DNA of 64,000 bases from Daphnia pulex (lineage: Eukaryota > Arthropoda > Branchiopoda > Diplostraca > Daphniidae). Below the pieces are notes generated by a model. The model did no database searches and had not been told where the DNA came from. It saw only the letters and a list, made by a program, of their open reading frames with translations. A program made the position numbers and the translations under genes. Of the stretch, positions 22,645-34,071 are shown piece by piece. The DNA is taken from assembly GCF_021134715.1 (NCBI RefSeq), contig NC_060021.1, forward strand, positions 4,402,001-4,466,000, read 5' to 3'. Numbering within the stretch: position 1 is the first letter of the stretch; every line of letters starts with the position of its first letter.

Positions 22645-25327
22645 ATTTTCTAGGTAACATCGTAAGTCCCATTTAAAAATAACCCTAGTATAGACATCAT
22701 AATAAACTAAAACAGTCATAAAATTTCGCACGGATCGTGGACAGAAGAATCTCGATGAAAAGACTGTTTACCAAACCTTTTAGCACGATACTACTGGTTT
22801 TGAGTATAAATTCAATAATGCAATTGTGCATAACTTATGGGCTTTTGTAGTGGTAATATTTTACTTCCTAAGATAAATTGGTTCTCTCCCCCCACCCTTA
22901 GAATTTTTGAAAAATATTAAGTAAAAATGTTTGAAAACTATGAAGTAAAATTTTTTTGAAAAATTGAAAGTGTGAATTACAGAAGTGATATCGATTTTAA
23001 AATTTGTGGGTTTGGTTTGTACACGGACACTTCTTAAGGCCACCAAAAGAACGTCCCATGACGCTCAGGTTCTCTAATTCAAAACCCACACAGTTGTCCA
23101 CGCGATAAGCACTCGTCGTGCGCAATTACAAAACCAGCTAAAAAAACACTGTATTTTCAACTGGGAACTCTCATCACCCCAAAAATATGAAAAGTGACCA
23201 TACAACTACAGATTATCAATAGAAAACTCTTTTCCGACAGTACAACATCTAGGCATACTAAAGGCCAAAATCTTTTGCATAGAAAATGGTATAATTGAAA
23301 ACAAAAAAAAAAACAGCGGAAATTGACCACCCAAAAATTAACAGCAACTAAAATACAAAGCCTAGCCTTAATTTACTGTTGACAAATAGAAGAACAAATT
23401 GAAGCCATGATGATCCTTAATCGCCGCAAACAGAATCTCCTTGCCGAATGAATCACTGAAAACCAGACAACATGAAAAAGATGGCAACAGAACGCATTGA
23501 GGCCTCAGGTATACAAAAAGAAGCCTTACCTATAGCGACAGGCAGAATACTCAACCGATAATATTGGAAATAAAACGGACGCTCATGAATACCTGCCTTA
23601 AATCCTTATATATGTAATATCAACTCATATCATATCTTTTTTGGCCTGGCATGATAAGAGCGGAACAGACCAGAAAAGAAGAAGTTATTTTTTTACTGTC
23701 CGCATATTCCCGCCTTGTCCGCAATCGGTTTCAAGTTTTCTTTTTCTGGTCGAAAGATATCTTTTATTTCTTCAGGTTCTTTCTAATTACTTTTCGAGCG
23801 GGTTACTGTTCTTATTGGTGCCGCTGCTGCTGGCCAAGCATCCTGTTTTGCCATGTGTTTTTTTTTTGGTTTTCTAACTGTTCCCCTTTGACTTTCACAC
23901 TATAGGCGCTCCCAATTCCCAACATCTTTCTCCCCATCTCTATCCTCGTAATTTTCTTTCGCCAATCGTCTTGCCCGTCCACCAGCTCTCTATCGCTCAC
24001 ATGTCAAGCCAGAAATGGCTCATTTTCACCGTCCATCTCTCAACCTCAGTCCATTTTCCTCCTCTCTTTTTAATATCAAACTGAATTCCCCCCTCCTTGG
24101 ATTTATTGATGCTTTCTACACCCTAAACCCTTCTTTGTCATATTGTTAGACAAGGGCGAGTAGCAAAGTCCTTTTGCCTTAATGGATCACAAATGGGGAG
24201 GAAGTAGAGGGAGAGGAAGAAAAGGCATAAAGGGCCGGCGTGATTATCTAAGAATAAATAAATAAATAAATACACAGTAGGAAAAAGAATAAAGAAGAAA
24301 CATAATTATGGCTATAGACGTTGAAAAGGGGAAAAGGATCGTGCAACCAACTTTTATGTGTCTGTTTGACTTGAGAGAGACAATTACTTCTGATGGTGGA
24401 TCGTCAGCGTTGCATTTTTAAATTTTTTATTTGATACCTAATGATCTATCGATTGCCAAAAATTGTGAATTTTTTTCAATCATGGACATATATATACATA
24501 TATCGCCGTCTTAACCAGTTTCATCATGCACCTAAATATAACTCCCCAAAGTACAAGCTTTCGATAAAGGATATTTGCAGCTGCTCCCAAAATGAGGAAG
24601 CACGTTGTGACTTCTGGGCCTACCAAGATAGGGCACGGGGGACGGAGCTTAGGGTTAGCGCACAGCGAAGAAAGGCAAAAGGAATTTCAACCGTTACTCT
24701 TTTATCGGCATCACGTATTTAATTTTTTAAATTCTTTATTCCACCTCCTTCATCTTTGTTTAATTAGATCTTTTCATTCTGGAATCGATCCCCCCGTAAT
24801 ACGGAGAAACTGTAGGACAGTCAGGCCGAGTACTTTCTACTAAGCTACGAAATAGTTTAATTTATTGTGTTCCCTTCTGAGCCTAAACAGTGCCGTTTGA
24901 ATTCTTCAGTTTGAGTGTCGATGCCAGGGTATTTGTCTAAATGATGTTTTGATGGTAACCCAAAAGATATTTTGATAATGATTTATATTAATTTAGTAAT
25001 TCGTTTTGTTAATTTAGTTTTAGAACAGTGATAGGGGTGCTGCATTAAGTAGGTTTCAGCAACCTCATTCTTCAGATGACCTGTTGTACTGTGCACATCA
25101 TAAAGCAGTTAAATAGTTTCTGGTATTGAAATTCTGGCAGTTGAATAGTTGACTTGGAGTCTGAGGAGAATCTTATTTCTTCAGTTTCGTTGTGTGAGTA
25201 AAGAAATTTGAAGGATTGATCTAGTACTGCATTAAAGGTGTTACAGTGACTGTTTTGTGGTTTTGTCGTTTGCTTTCTCTCTTGTTGCTTTTTCTCTTTG
25301 CCACCTGGACACAGTTGGTGTTCAGGG
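22645..25327. other. No gene recognised
   Basis: Intergenic DNA with CT-rich tracts at 23640-24080 and a short (aaat)n run near 24255. Unsupported open frames occur at 23641-23905 and 24441-24843. A tRNA-like sequence at 24763-24852 is listed separately. Confidence 0.35.
24763..24852 (-). other. tRNA-like sequence, probably SINE-derived
   Basis: On the minus strand, cgtagcttagtagaaagtac is followed after about 45 bases by gggatcgattcc, an A-box/B-box-like pair. Pairing is poor, so it is a degenerate tRNA-like sequence and not a gene. Confidence 0.35.
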
Positions 25328-25898
25328 TTCACTACCTTTGTTTTTACACATCACTGTTAGTGTAGTATTTTGTTGTGTGAGCTTTGTGTATAACCACAAC
25401 ACCTTAGGAGTAGTAATAGTCAGGATGATCCCCGCTTTTTTTCTGGTGAATCTTCGAAAGGCGAAACGAGATTTGGTTGAGCCCAAAATCCGTAAAGGTT
25501 CTTCCAGTTCAACGAGAGAGCGTCATCTGTCTTCCACGCCCCTGGCTGGGGAAACGGAAGCAAAATCTTCCAAGGATCTTCCAGCGCAACGAGGGAGCGT
25601 CATCTGTCTTCCACGCTTCTTGCTGGGAAAAGCGACTGACAAAAACTGGCAAATGAGGGTTCATGGCACTCGCGAAGAGGTCTACTTCCATTCTCCAGAT
25701 CAAGTGAAAGGACTGATGTCTCTGCTCACACCATTACGCAATTTGTAGGGCAATTGACCATAGGTTACTTGACTTGCAGCCATATAATTTATAGCTGACG
25801 GTGGAGGTATGATCCAACTTTAACTCTACGGAAGCATTCTGGTAAGCATTCTGCTAAAAACTCTAGGAATTGTGAGTTCTGCTCTTTCGTATTTTCAC
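25328..25898. repeat. 571-bp duplicated segment, copy A
   Basis: Identical to 34072-34642 except for five substitutions, with no indels. It contains a DIRS-like RNase H fragment (minus, about 25748-25430) and the last about 36 codons plus 3' flank of the SIAH-like gene. An internal tandem duplication of about 53 bp (starts 25501 and 25578) is present in both copies. This copy is the likely source, because the SIAH-like frame continues across its right edge. Confidence 0.9.
25430..25748 (-). mobile_element. DIRS-like retroelement RNase H fragment
   Basis: The minus strand reads WRMEVDLFASAMNPHLPVFV, then AWKTDDAPSLRW. The pattern E-x-DLFAS-x-x-N-x-x-LP-x-x-VS, followed by a DA-x-SL-x-W box, is characteristic of the RNase H region of DIRS-type retrotransposons. 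The second box is duplicated and out of frame because of the internal tandem repeat. No tyrosine recombinase was found. Confidence 0.5.
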
Positions 25899-26265
25899 GA
25901 GCCGAGACGTAAACCGTCAAGTTTTTGATTTCACGAAAAACGTCGAGACGGAAAATTCTACCGAAACAGGTGAGAGCCCAGTCCGCGTAGAATAGAGTTG
26001 GCGAATTGAGTTCGACATCGATTTCCTGACGGCTACCTTCCATAAAGTGCAGTGGATGGGTCGATTGCAAGTGAGGCACCATGCATCTCCTGCTAGAAAC
26101 CATCCCACGAACACAAAAAGGGAGACACTGGTAGCGACGGAAAGGGCAGGTCGACTCGTGGGTATTTCTGCCCGACAGCAAAATTGAAATTGTACATCCA
26201 AGTCCAGCGTTCTTGCAAGGGAACTTGAGCTTCTGTGAAATTCTATCCAAAGAAAAGTTTCTCAT
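25789..26265 (-). CDS. SIAH-like zinc-finger/substrate-binding protein, partial
   Basis: The 158-codon frame contains FPCKNAGLGCTISILLSGRN, then HESTCPF, further Cys pairs and HLQSTHPLHF. This is the SIAH-type zinc-finger arrangement. A short substrate-binding-domain-like portion follows (ELNSPTLFYADWALTCFGRI, then NLTVYVSARE). SIAH family proteins are RING E3 ubiquitin ligases that act as dimers through this C-terminal domain. No RING finger is encoded in this exon, and none was recognised upstream to 26.4 kb; a ttgtag acceptor just before the frame leaves room for an upstream exon. The domain looks shorter than usual. The 3' end lies in the segment duplicated at 34 kb. It could be a SIAH-like paralogue of the kind expanded in arthropods, or a pseudogene. 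Confidence 0.6.
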   Translation of the reverse strand: MRNFSLDRISQKLKFPCKNAGLGCTISILLSGRNTHESTCPFRRYQCLPFCVRGMVSSRRCMVPHLQSTHPLHFMEGSRQEIDVELNSPTLFYADWALTCFGRIFRLDVFREIKNLTVYVSARENTKEQNSQFLEFLAECLPECFRRVKVGSYLHRQL

Positions 26266-26269
26266 TTCC

Positions 26270-27900
26270 TACAACGTGGCATATCATCACTGGTGTGGTT
26301 AAAATTAAAGCTCGCGAAATTGTCCTCTTCAACATGCAAGGAAGATGTTGGATGTTGATAATACAACGTGACTATAGAACGTCAATTACCCACGTTGGGG
26401 TGCAATTAATTTAGGAAAACTTTCACAATATAAGATTTTTTGATTTAGCTACTGTACAAACCTTGACGAGAATTCAAAAAAAGTTTTCTTGTACCAAAAT
26501 GGGAAAATGCCAAAGTATTCTCTGATTTCCTTAAAAATCGCTCATCAAGTAAATTATCGCTCTTAAGCTCTGGGATTTGTTGTGCGACTGTGTCCTTATG
26601 TTATAAAGGTGGAAATTGATGTATTCGAAGGACTGGCAGATGGTAACTTACTAAGTTTGATATCTCTTGAAAATCTCTTTACTGTTATTATTAGTCCCTA
26701 CTAACACAGTAGGGGAGAACGGGGTCATCATGGACATGGGTCATATTGGAAAAGTGCCATAAATGCTTCAGTTTATTGGGTAAAAATTATATTTTTAAAT
26801 TTTTATACGGATTTCTTTGTATTACACCACAGAATATATTTTTATTAAGATATCACTATTATTTTTTATGTAATCGCAAAATAAAAATAATCGACACATT
26901 TCATGTAATTTTCTTTTTCATTACGACTTTTAAAAAATAACTTAAAAACATTAAATATTATTGTAATAATTACTAACATCATTAGAGTATTCATTCCTTT
27001 AATGTTTCCCGTAAAAAAATATTTTAATGTCAATTACATTAAAAGATATAAACAAAATCAGAGATAAGGAGATGGGCCACTCTGTGTAAAGTCCAGCAGT
27101 CGACATCTTTGCCCCCTCCCCCTCCTTTGACGACGAATTCGACTTCACTGCTCCTTTTGGTGAGCTCCGGAAGCTTTGCCTTACTTGGCGGTAGGGGTGG
27201 TCCTGAAGGGGTAGAACTACTGGGAAATGCTTCCGGAGCTCGCCGAAAGGAGCAGCGCAGTCGAATTCCTTATGGAGTTTCGCCGGTGTGATTAGGACTA
27301 TTAGTTTTATGTTCTCATTTCAATCGTCCTCAGTTTCTATTCATAATTCGATAACTAAATTCCTTAGTTATCAGGTAATCTTTTAAGTTTTATTTCCCCT
27401 CGATGGTCATTGTAGTTTTTTTATTATTTTTTTTTGTAAACGTCCTACGTCCCTACCGTGTTTTTAAAAAAATATCGCCATTTCCTGCCCCAAGGGAAGA
27501 ATGGAAAGAAGAGACGAAGGAAGAAACTAAGAGGAGACAAAGGTGTGCGCGTTCTCTTTTCTCGGGGCAAGATATAGTCTTTGAAAACAAAAGGCCTTTT
27601 TAAAAAAAATTATTAAAAAGCCGCCATGCAGAAATGACTACCCAGTTCGTGTCCAATTTTTTCTTCGCTTTAATTGACTTGGCAACTTCGGACCTTAGCC
27701 AAGTCTATCCTATTTTTTTACAAGCTGCGCCCAGCTTGCGTGTATTACTCTTGACCGGTAGGTGTCGTATCCACTCCACCCTCTCTCTGTAGACGAAGAC
27801 CTCACGGCAGTCTAGCGTACGCTTCTCAGGCGCGAGGTTCTCCTCTATGTGTGCAAAGAACGAAGCAAAACAACTGAACGATGAATAGTGAAAAATGAAT
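26270..27900. other. No gene; one inverted repeat
   Basis: AT-rich intergenic sequence. It contains an imperfect inverted repeat, 27135-27174 with 27229-27268 (36 of 40 positions pair, including gcttccggagct and the outer gaattc). Other open frames (26746-26940, 27403-27603) are low-complexity. Confidence 0.45.
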
Positions 27901-27959
27901 ATAAAAACATTTCTTGCCCGGCCCTTCTCGCCCTGCCGCTGATTATCCTGAATAAAAAA

Positions 27960-28300
27960 CAGAAAACAAATTTAATAAAAATATATGAAAAATACACAGA
28001 ACATTCTTACCTTAATCAAGGGCTGTGGCAATTGCAGATGCACTCCTTGCACTTCCTGTGACAGTTGCAAGCACAGTTGCAGCCACACTCTTCACACGAC
28101 TTCTTAGTTGGCAAGCCTACAAAAAAAAGGTTAAAACAAATAAAAATGATGAAAACAATTTAGACTTACAGATAGTGTTGCGAAAAAGAAGACACAATAA
28201 TACTCGCCGTCATCTCCGCCGTAACCGTAAACAAAAGTCGGGCAAGGCGGCAAGATTCGTTTTCAAGTTTGGTGCAGTTCAAAATTAATTCATTGCTTAA
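27960..28300 (-). pseudogene. Cysteine-rich family, copy 2
   Basis: The 3' exon (28116 down to the TGA at 28016-28018) has an intact acceptor (ttttttgtag) and encodes CEECGCNCACNCHRKCKECI, ending CNCHSP. The donor of the preceding exon (ACTATCT, then gtaagt at 28164-28169) is identical to that of copy 4 and gives the same splice phase. The expected basic/acidic first coding exon is not recognisable; the sequence at 28170-28290 is unrelated to the other copies. A further donor (gtaagaatgtt) just after the stop is shared by all copies. The Cys exon is intact, but the gene looks 5'-damaged or rearranged. Confidence 0.6.
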
Positions 28301-28847
28301 CTAATTGCATTAATATCAACTTCATTTAGAAATAAAAGACTGAAAACTGTACAGTCTGTAAATGTTTTGTTAATATTTATCACACAGTAAACATCACAAT
28401 ATCGAAGTGATTAAACAGATTAAATTTCATAAATAGCAAATATGTTATCAAATGATCTCTTGTCTCTTTTATTAAAGTAATCATTTTGCCAGGTGTTTCA
28501 AAATCAAAATCGTTAGTTCCCTAAAGAAGTCACTCTACCCAGTTGCGGCCATAAAATTGAAATCGCTTGTAGCAACAATTGTTGAATTATTTTGACGAAA
28601 TGTCGTCTATTTTTAAATAAATAAAAAATTAAAATTAAGAAATTATCCTGTTTATTTTTGCGGTATGAAAGCCAAACCAAAGCCAAACATACTGAAAAAC
28701 TGAAAAATGTAGGGGGGGGGGGCAGTGGAACGCTGAGGGAAAAACTGAAAAATTTCTGTCCCGGCCCTTCCCGCCCTGCCGCTGGTCATCCCAGGAATTA
28801 AAAAAAGAAAAAAAATGTAATAAAATTAAAGAAAAAAACATTCTTAC

Positions 28848-29450
28848 CTAAGGGCTGTGGCAGTCACAAATACACTCCATGCAAACGCGATGACAATTGC
28901 ACACACATGCACATCCGCAACTGTCACATTTCTTAGCGGGAACCAAAAAAAAGTTAAAACAAATAAACTCGAAAAAAAGTATAAAAACTTACACATTATT
29001 GAGTCTTGCTTTGGTAAGGGGGTTTGGCAGCATCATCATCCACCTCTTGTTGTTGTTGTGGCTCGGGAGCTTCCTCTTGTTCATCAGTATCTTCAGGCAC
29101 GTTCAGTTGAACATGAATTTCAACTTGTGGCTGTGGTCCTTGCTCTTCAATTGCACGTAGGACAGCATTAAAGATGACGCCAAAATTCAGCCTCGTGCCT
29201 CTTATCCCTCTCTTGTTGGACCTTCTACGTGGCAATTATTTAAGCACGAACAAATTTGACATAATAACATAACTAACTATCTACTATTATAACTACATTG
29301 ACAGGATCACAGGAAGGACGCCACGCGAAAACAGCGTGTGGTGGTGATGGTAAGGAGGGGTAAGAAAGGAGAGAAGGAGAAAGGAAAACACAAAAGCTAC
29401 AAAAACAAACAAACAAAATCAACAGAAATGCAAACAAACAAAACTCACCT
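28848..29450 (-). pseudogene. Cysteine-rich family, copy 3
   Basis: The first coding exon is well preserved (29235-28996): RRSNKRGIRGTRLNFG, then an acidic, Gln-rich tail. The Cys exon (about 28942-28848) encodes KCDSCGCACVCNCHRVCMEC and ends CDCHSP. The acceptor before it reads tttttttggtt rather than tttttttgtag, so the AG is lost. The first exon runs into an in-frame TAA just before a gtaagt donor. A non-coding 5' exon ends at a gtgagt donor (29443-29448). The copy probably makes at most the basic/acidic part. Confidence 0.65.
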
Positions 29451-29743
29451 TAAAAGCGTGAATAGTTGTGTTTCAATTTATAGAACATTAAAACGCAAAG
29501 GCGTGTCTGAGCTAAATAAAAATAAAAATTAAGAAATTATCCTGTTTATTTTTGCGGCATGAAAACCAAACCAAAGCCAAACATACTGAAAAATGTAGGG
29601 GGGGGGGGCAGTGGAACGATGAGGGTATAACTAAAAAAATTTCTGGCCCGGCCCTTCCCGCCCTGTCGCTGATTATCCTCAATAAAAAACAGAAAACAAA
29701 TTTAATAAAAATATAAAAAAATACCCAAACATTCTTACCTGAA

Positions 29744-30410
29744 TTAAGGGCTGTAATAGTCACAGATGCACTCCTTGCACTTCCTGTGACAGTTGCAAGC
29801 ACAGTTGCATCCACATTTGTCACACTTCTTAGTTGGCGTACCTACAAAAAAAAGGTTGAAACAAATAATAATTATGAAAACAATTTAGACTTACAGATAG
29901 TGTTGGGCTTGGCAGCGGTATCCCTCTCATCTTGCTGCGGCAGGTTGACCTCAACTGAAACTTCAACATTGGGTTTAGTGGGTTCGTCATCTTGTGGTTG
30001 GCCAATGAGCTGCTGGGCTGCTCGAAAAATGAGACCGAAATTGATCCTCATTCCTCTCAAGCCTCTCGCTTGCGTGGCATCTGAAAAAACAAATTCAATT
30101 ACAGTTATTATTTAAGACCGGTTTACAAATTGTACATTATAACTCACTAAATCTACTATTATAAATACATTGACTATTTGACTAACTATTATGACAGGAT
30201 CACAGGAAGGACGCATTCAGAAACCAACATGTGGTAAAACTAAGGAGAGGTAAGAGAGGAGAGAAGGAGAAAGGGAAACACAAAAGGTACAAAAAAACAA
30301 CAACAGAAATGAAAACAAACAAAACTCACCCTATTAGCGTGAATGTTTGTGTTTCAATTTACAGATTGGTTAAAGGCAAAGGCGTGCGTGTGCACGTGAG
30401 CAAATCAAAT
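29744..30410 (-). CDS. Cysteine-rich family, copy 4 (most intact)
   Basis: A small gene of unknown function with consistent splicing. A non-coding 5' exon (about 30400-30330) ends at a gtgagt donor. A coding exon follows (30060 or an internal ATG near 30051, to 29895), with RINFGLIFRAAQQL and then an acidic stretch, ending ACTATCT before gtaagt. The last coding exon (29841 to the TAA at 29744-29746) follows tttttttgtag. Joining in phase gives TICTPTKKCDKCGCNCACNC and a terminal CICDYYSP, about 84-87 residues. The dense C-x-C spacing suggests metal binding. An ATG at 30078-30080 would be a natural start but is one base out of frame. All copies share a donor right after the stop and a conserved GGCAGGGCGGGAAGGGCC-type 3' exon. 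Confidence 0.65.
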
Positions 30411-30674
30411 CATTAGTGATGTTTTGTTAACGATAATGCATAGGGTCTACGGGAAAATCGTTGACCATGTCAACAAGTTCTAATTCTTCTATGATCGAAT
30501 AGTTGTTATGATGTTCTGGGTCATCGCGCTGTCGCTTGTCTCTTCTTGGAGCTGCTAAACAAAAGAAAACGACACGGCCCTTTGGACGGACCTGTCTCCT
30601 AAGTTCACTCGGCTTAAGCGCAGTAAATCCAACAATTGTGCATTTAGAACAGCTGTTCTTCCCAGAGGGATATT

Positions 30675-31510
30675 TTACCCCAGAAACAAAAGCTCCGGCA
30701 GGAGAATCGCAGACAAAAATAATACCTGTAAGGCTGTAACATTGAAAAGGCGTTCACAATGGAAAAATCCATGTTCTAAAACATCTTTAATATCGTTCAC
30801 AAATGCCCTCAAAAATGTATTTGGACCTCCTGTAGGGTTTTCTAGACCAAAGAAAATGCCAATGATGAAATGATATTTTTCTAAGCCGTCAATCCCACGG
30901 ATAATTCCCAAAATTATCCACAACTGTTTTGAGGTGCTATTACTAAATATGGGGAGCCCGTCAACGTTAATCAGGATTTCAATTTCAATTGAAATTGCAT
31001 TGCGGATTCTCGGAAGACATTTTTTATCAATTGCACCCTTCAGACCATTCAATAAACCAAAGTGATAATATTCACCTGGATGCATTGGGATTAAAGAAAC
31101 GTTTCTTTTGGTTTTTAGCAATGAGCGGGCATCAACAGGGAGATTGGAATGGCACGGATGGGATTTAAAAACAGATGATAGTTTGTTAATATGTACATGG
31201 GGGACCCCACAACTAACAGCCCATGACGTTTATTGATCTTTAAACGAGTGTTAATGTTGTACTTTAATTTCAATAGCTATCAATGAATCATCAATGTAAT
31301 CAAATCCTCATTTGGTTCAGGATCACTCTCGCTCAAAGTTAAATCACGGTTGTTAACATCATTAAGGGAAAATTCTACATGATTAGGGTCGTCTACATTA
31401 TCACCATCAACATCATGAAATGATTCACAGTCTACGAAAGAGAAATCATTTAAAACGAGTCCATGCTCCTCAGGTTCATAAATACTGTTGATGTCACGAT
31501 CAACTTCCAA
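30675..31510 (-). mobile_element. CACTA/EnSpm-like transposase, N-terminal part
   Basis: Two minus-strand blocks are read right to left. An acidic segment is at 31510-31280. The second (31121-30675) contains LIPMHPGEYYHFGLLNGLKG, then EILINVDGLPIFSNSTSKQL and FIIGIFFGLENPTGG. The x-x-NVDGLP-x-F-x-S-S block followed by a ViGi-x-x-G-x-x-KP box is typical of a transposase family in animals related to Tnp2/DUF4218 elements. Stops and gaps break the frame. The superfamily assignment is tentative. Confidence 0.5.
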
Positions 31511-31757
31511 TCCAAACCTCCACGTTTTGATTTGCCTCCCGACGCATTCTCCTTATGTGAGTCTGAGATGTGCTGCTAGCAGTAACCCTTTTCCTTGTCA
31601 AATTTACCTTGAGTAAATTGATGTTGACGACCAAGTTGTTTTTGTAACTATGATGCTGCAAGCCTGCAACACTGATAAAAAAAAATATACAAATTTTGAC
31701 TGTAATTCTTTTAAACTAATTTACCTCTAATTTAGAGCATCAATGCACTGACAAAAC

Positions 31758-31832
31758 AAGAGTTCAGAGTGAGTAGAGCGTGGATAATTCAGTAGACTGT
31801 ATAGTAACGGCCACGAGATTCAAATTTCAATC
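31758..31832 (+). other. tRNA-like sequence
   Basis: gagtgagtagagcgtgga (A-box-like) is followed by gagattcaaatttc (B-box-like). It is degenerate; probably a SINE head or chance. Confidence 0.25.
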
Positions 31833-31865
31833 CTGATGTTAGAATAGTTTCGTAATAATTTATTA

Positions 31866-31899
31866 AGACATATCACATGAAAGGACATGTGATATGTCC
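31866..31899. repeat. Short hairpin
   Basis: acatatcacatg and catgtgatatgt form a 12-bp perfect stem around a small loop, followed by a repeat of tgtcctataa. Confidence 0.6.
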
Positions 31900-32612
31900 T
31901 ATAATGTCCTATAAAGACAGATATTTAGTGTGTGTAGTAACTACTGACTTTTTGCTGCGTCAACCTCTGAAAGAACGTCCGTGAATAACCGTGATACTCT
32001 CCACGAATCCGTCAGAGCCCTCTCTAAAAAACAAATCCTCTCTCGTAATACATGTGTCCAACAAAGGGAACCAAGAATGAGACAAAAATTTGTCCAGCAA
32101 AAAATATCTTACGCGACAGCATATGTATCCATTAATAGCGTCCAGCGGCGGTTAAAAAGACAAGGTTGATGGGCAAGGGCACTTAAATGGGCAGAGTAGC
32201 CATCTTTGCGGCTTGGCGCACTATTTTTTCAATGGAAAACCAGTCCTTGCCTCTATCTGCTAGACGGAATATGGCCGGCCCTTTTTTTATCAAGAATTTG
32301 TTTTCAAGCGAAAAAGGAGATAAGAAGATAAAACTCTATAGACATAAGAGAAGGAATGGAACTGAAGCGAAGGGTTGATATGTTTCTTTGTGTACTCCCC
32401 TAGATGACACGAATTCGTGGAAAAGGGAGAAGGTATAAAAGAAGAAATTGAGATCATGAATAAAACATTATTTCCTATCTCACCCTTTTCTTCCACCTCT
32501 TCGGTGTATAAAATGTTATTTGTGACAAACAAGATTCCCAATTTCTGATTAATACCTCGGTGCATTCGTATGGAAATAAAGTAGTATTATCCGTTATCAA
32601 ATTCGTACTAAT

Positions 32613-33700
32613 TTATTCTTTTACTATAACATGAGGCAAACGAAAAAATGCAAATAAAAAAACGCCATACTTTAGTCTGATTGTCGCTCTTCCTCCTTTT
32701 TCCAGGCTTTCTAAGGGATAATAGTCAAGAAGATCGTCTACCTTGAGTAAGTGACTTGATGAAGGAACACAAGGCTTGATCACATGAACATAGGCATGGT
32801 TATCAAGTAAATCAGTTACACAATATTTTACAACAAGGATTGGATTGTTTTGATCAACAAATACTATGGAAATTATTTTTCCAAACGTGTATCCGTAGTT
32901 GGCTTTATTATTGACAATAAAAAATGATTTTACTTTAAATAAAGCGCCGTTTACATTGACACAATAAGTTACGTTGATTTTGTGACCATCTAAAAGGTTA
33001 AAGTGCGAAGCGATATGGACATTCAAAAAGTCCACTGCGGACATTTCCCAAGAGGATTGTATGATAACATAATCTTTACAATAATTTCCGTCAAACTGTT
33101 TACTTAAGACGTCACATTGACGTCTAAAGGCTAACGTGAGTTAAGTACTTCTGAAATTTTTTATAACATGCTGAGAGGGTGCCTTAATTTTACCATTTAA
33201 TCTTTCGTAATTCATTGTCCAGAAGGTTCGCACGGGAGGATTTTTTCGCACGATTGTAGGAAGTTGAATCAAAAAATGCATTTTTGGACGAACGGATACT
33301 GCAAGATATAGAGTTCAAAAACTCTCTTAAAAGGATTTTTAAATTATTTCAAAATACAGAAGACTTGATTCACAGTGTTTGGGGATCATGACAAGATCAA
33401 CAATTTCCGACAGGATGAGAATAATTTTCCAGTCTTCGCTGTCGGTGGGAATTTTATGAGAAATGGCTACAGGAAAGTATCTTATAAATGCACAAATCTG
33501 TGCTGCTGACATTTTAAAATTTATGTCAGCGCTTCCGCAATCCTTCAACAAACCTGGCTTGTTTTTTTTTCAGGTGCAGCCGTGAGAAAAGTTTAAGTAT
33601 CTCGTCGTTTAATTCATCCAGACTGAAGTATTTATTGGAAACCAGTGTTTTGAAAACAATTCCGCAGACATACGGAACAACACCTGAAATGATACAGTTT
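32613..33700 (-). mobile_element. CACTA/EnSpm-like transposase, C-terminal part
   Basis: Blocks are read right to left. VVPYVCGIVFKTLVSNKYFS and DELNDEILKLF lie at about 33690-33590. A DUF4218-like segment is at 33551-33339 (MSAAQICAFIRYFPVAISHK, then ILILSEIVDLVMIP). A C-terminal domain is at 33044-32613. These belong to the same protein family as the fragment at 30.7-31.5 kb, but the N-terminal half lies downstream rather than upstream. Either two copies or a rearranged one is present. Confidence 0.5.
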
Positions 33701-34071
33701 TTTAATTTTCTTGTAAAACAAATTATTTGTTTATAACTGAAAATTTTGCATTAGAAATAACTGGAAAAAATGAAAGACGAAAATTTTCAGTGTTTAAGGC
33801 TTAAAATATACGAACCTTGAAGAACTGTATGCATGCAATCATTTATCCAGTTTTCCATGATGTGAAAAAATTTCAGTCAATTCAATAAACAAAATGTCTA
33901 TCCGTTTGGATGATATTTATTTGATGGTCACTTCGAGATAGCACATTTACGATATCCAGATCATAGAGAGCTTTGCTTCGGCAAACAAACTCCTGCTCAT
34001 TGAACTTGGTGAACAAAGTGGACAGAAAAAATCATGACTAAAGCTTTCACTCTTTCAGTCATACCAAACAC

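Noticed and set aside
25257..25748. Plus-strand 163-codon frame duplicated at 34034-34492
   Set aside because: Its duplication comes from the 571-bp repeat; the minus strand carries the recognisable DIRS-like RNase H motif, and the plus frame has no known domain.
28857..29171. Plus-strand open frames over the Cys-rich exons (also 28025-28288, 29786-30115 and 1000-1242)
   Set aside because: They are antisense to the Cys exons; their mutual similarity only mirrors the minus-strand coding exons, which have splice sites and matching stops.
29744..30060. Naming the Cys-rich genes metallothioneins
   Set aside because: Cys density is similar, but the conserved HR and CIC-x-CH positions and the basic/acidic N-terminal exon do not match metallothioneins I know.
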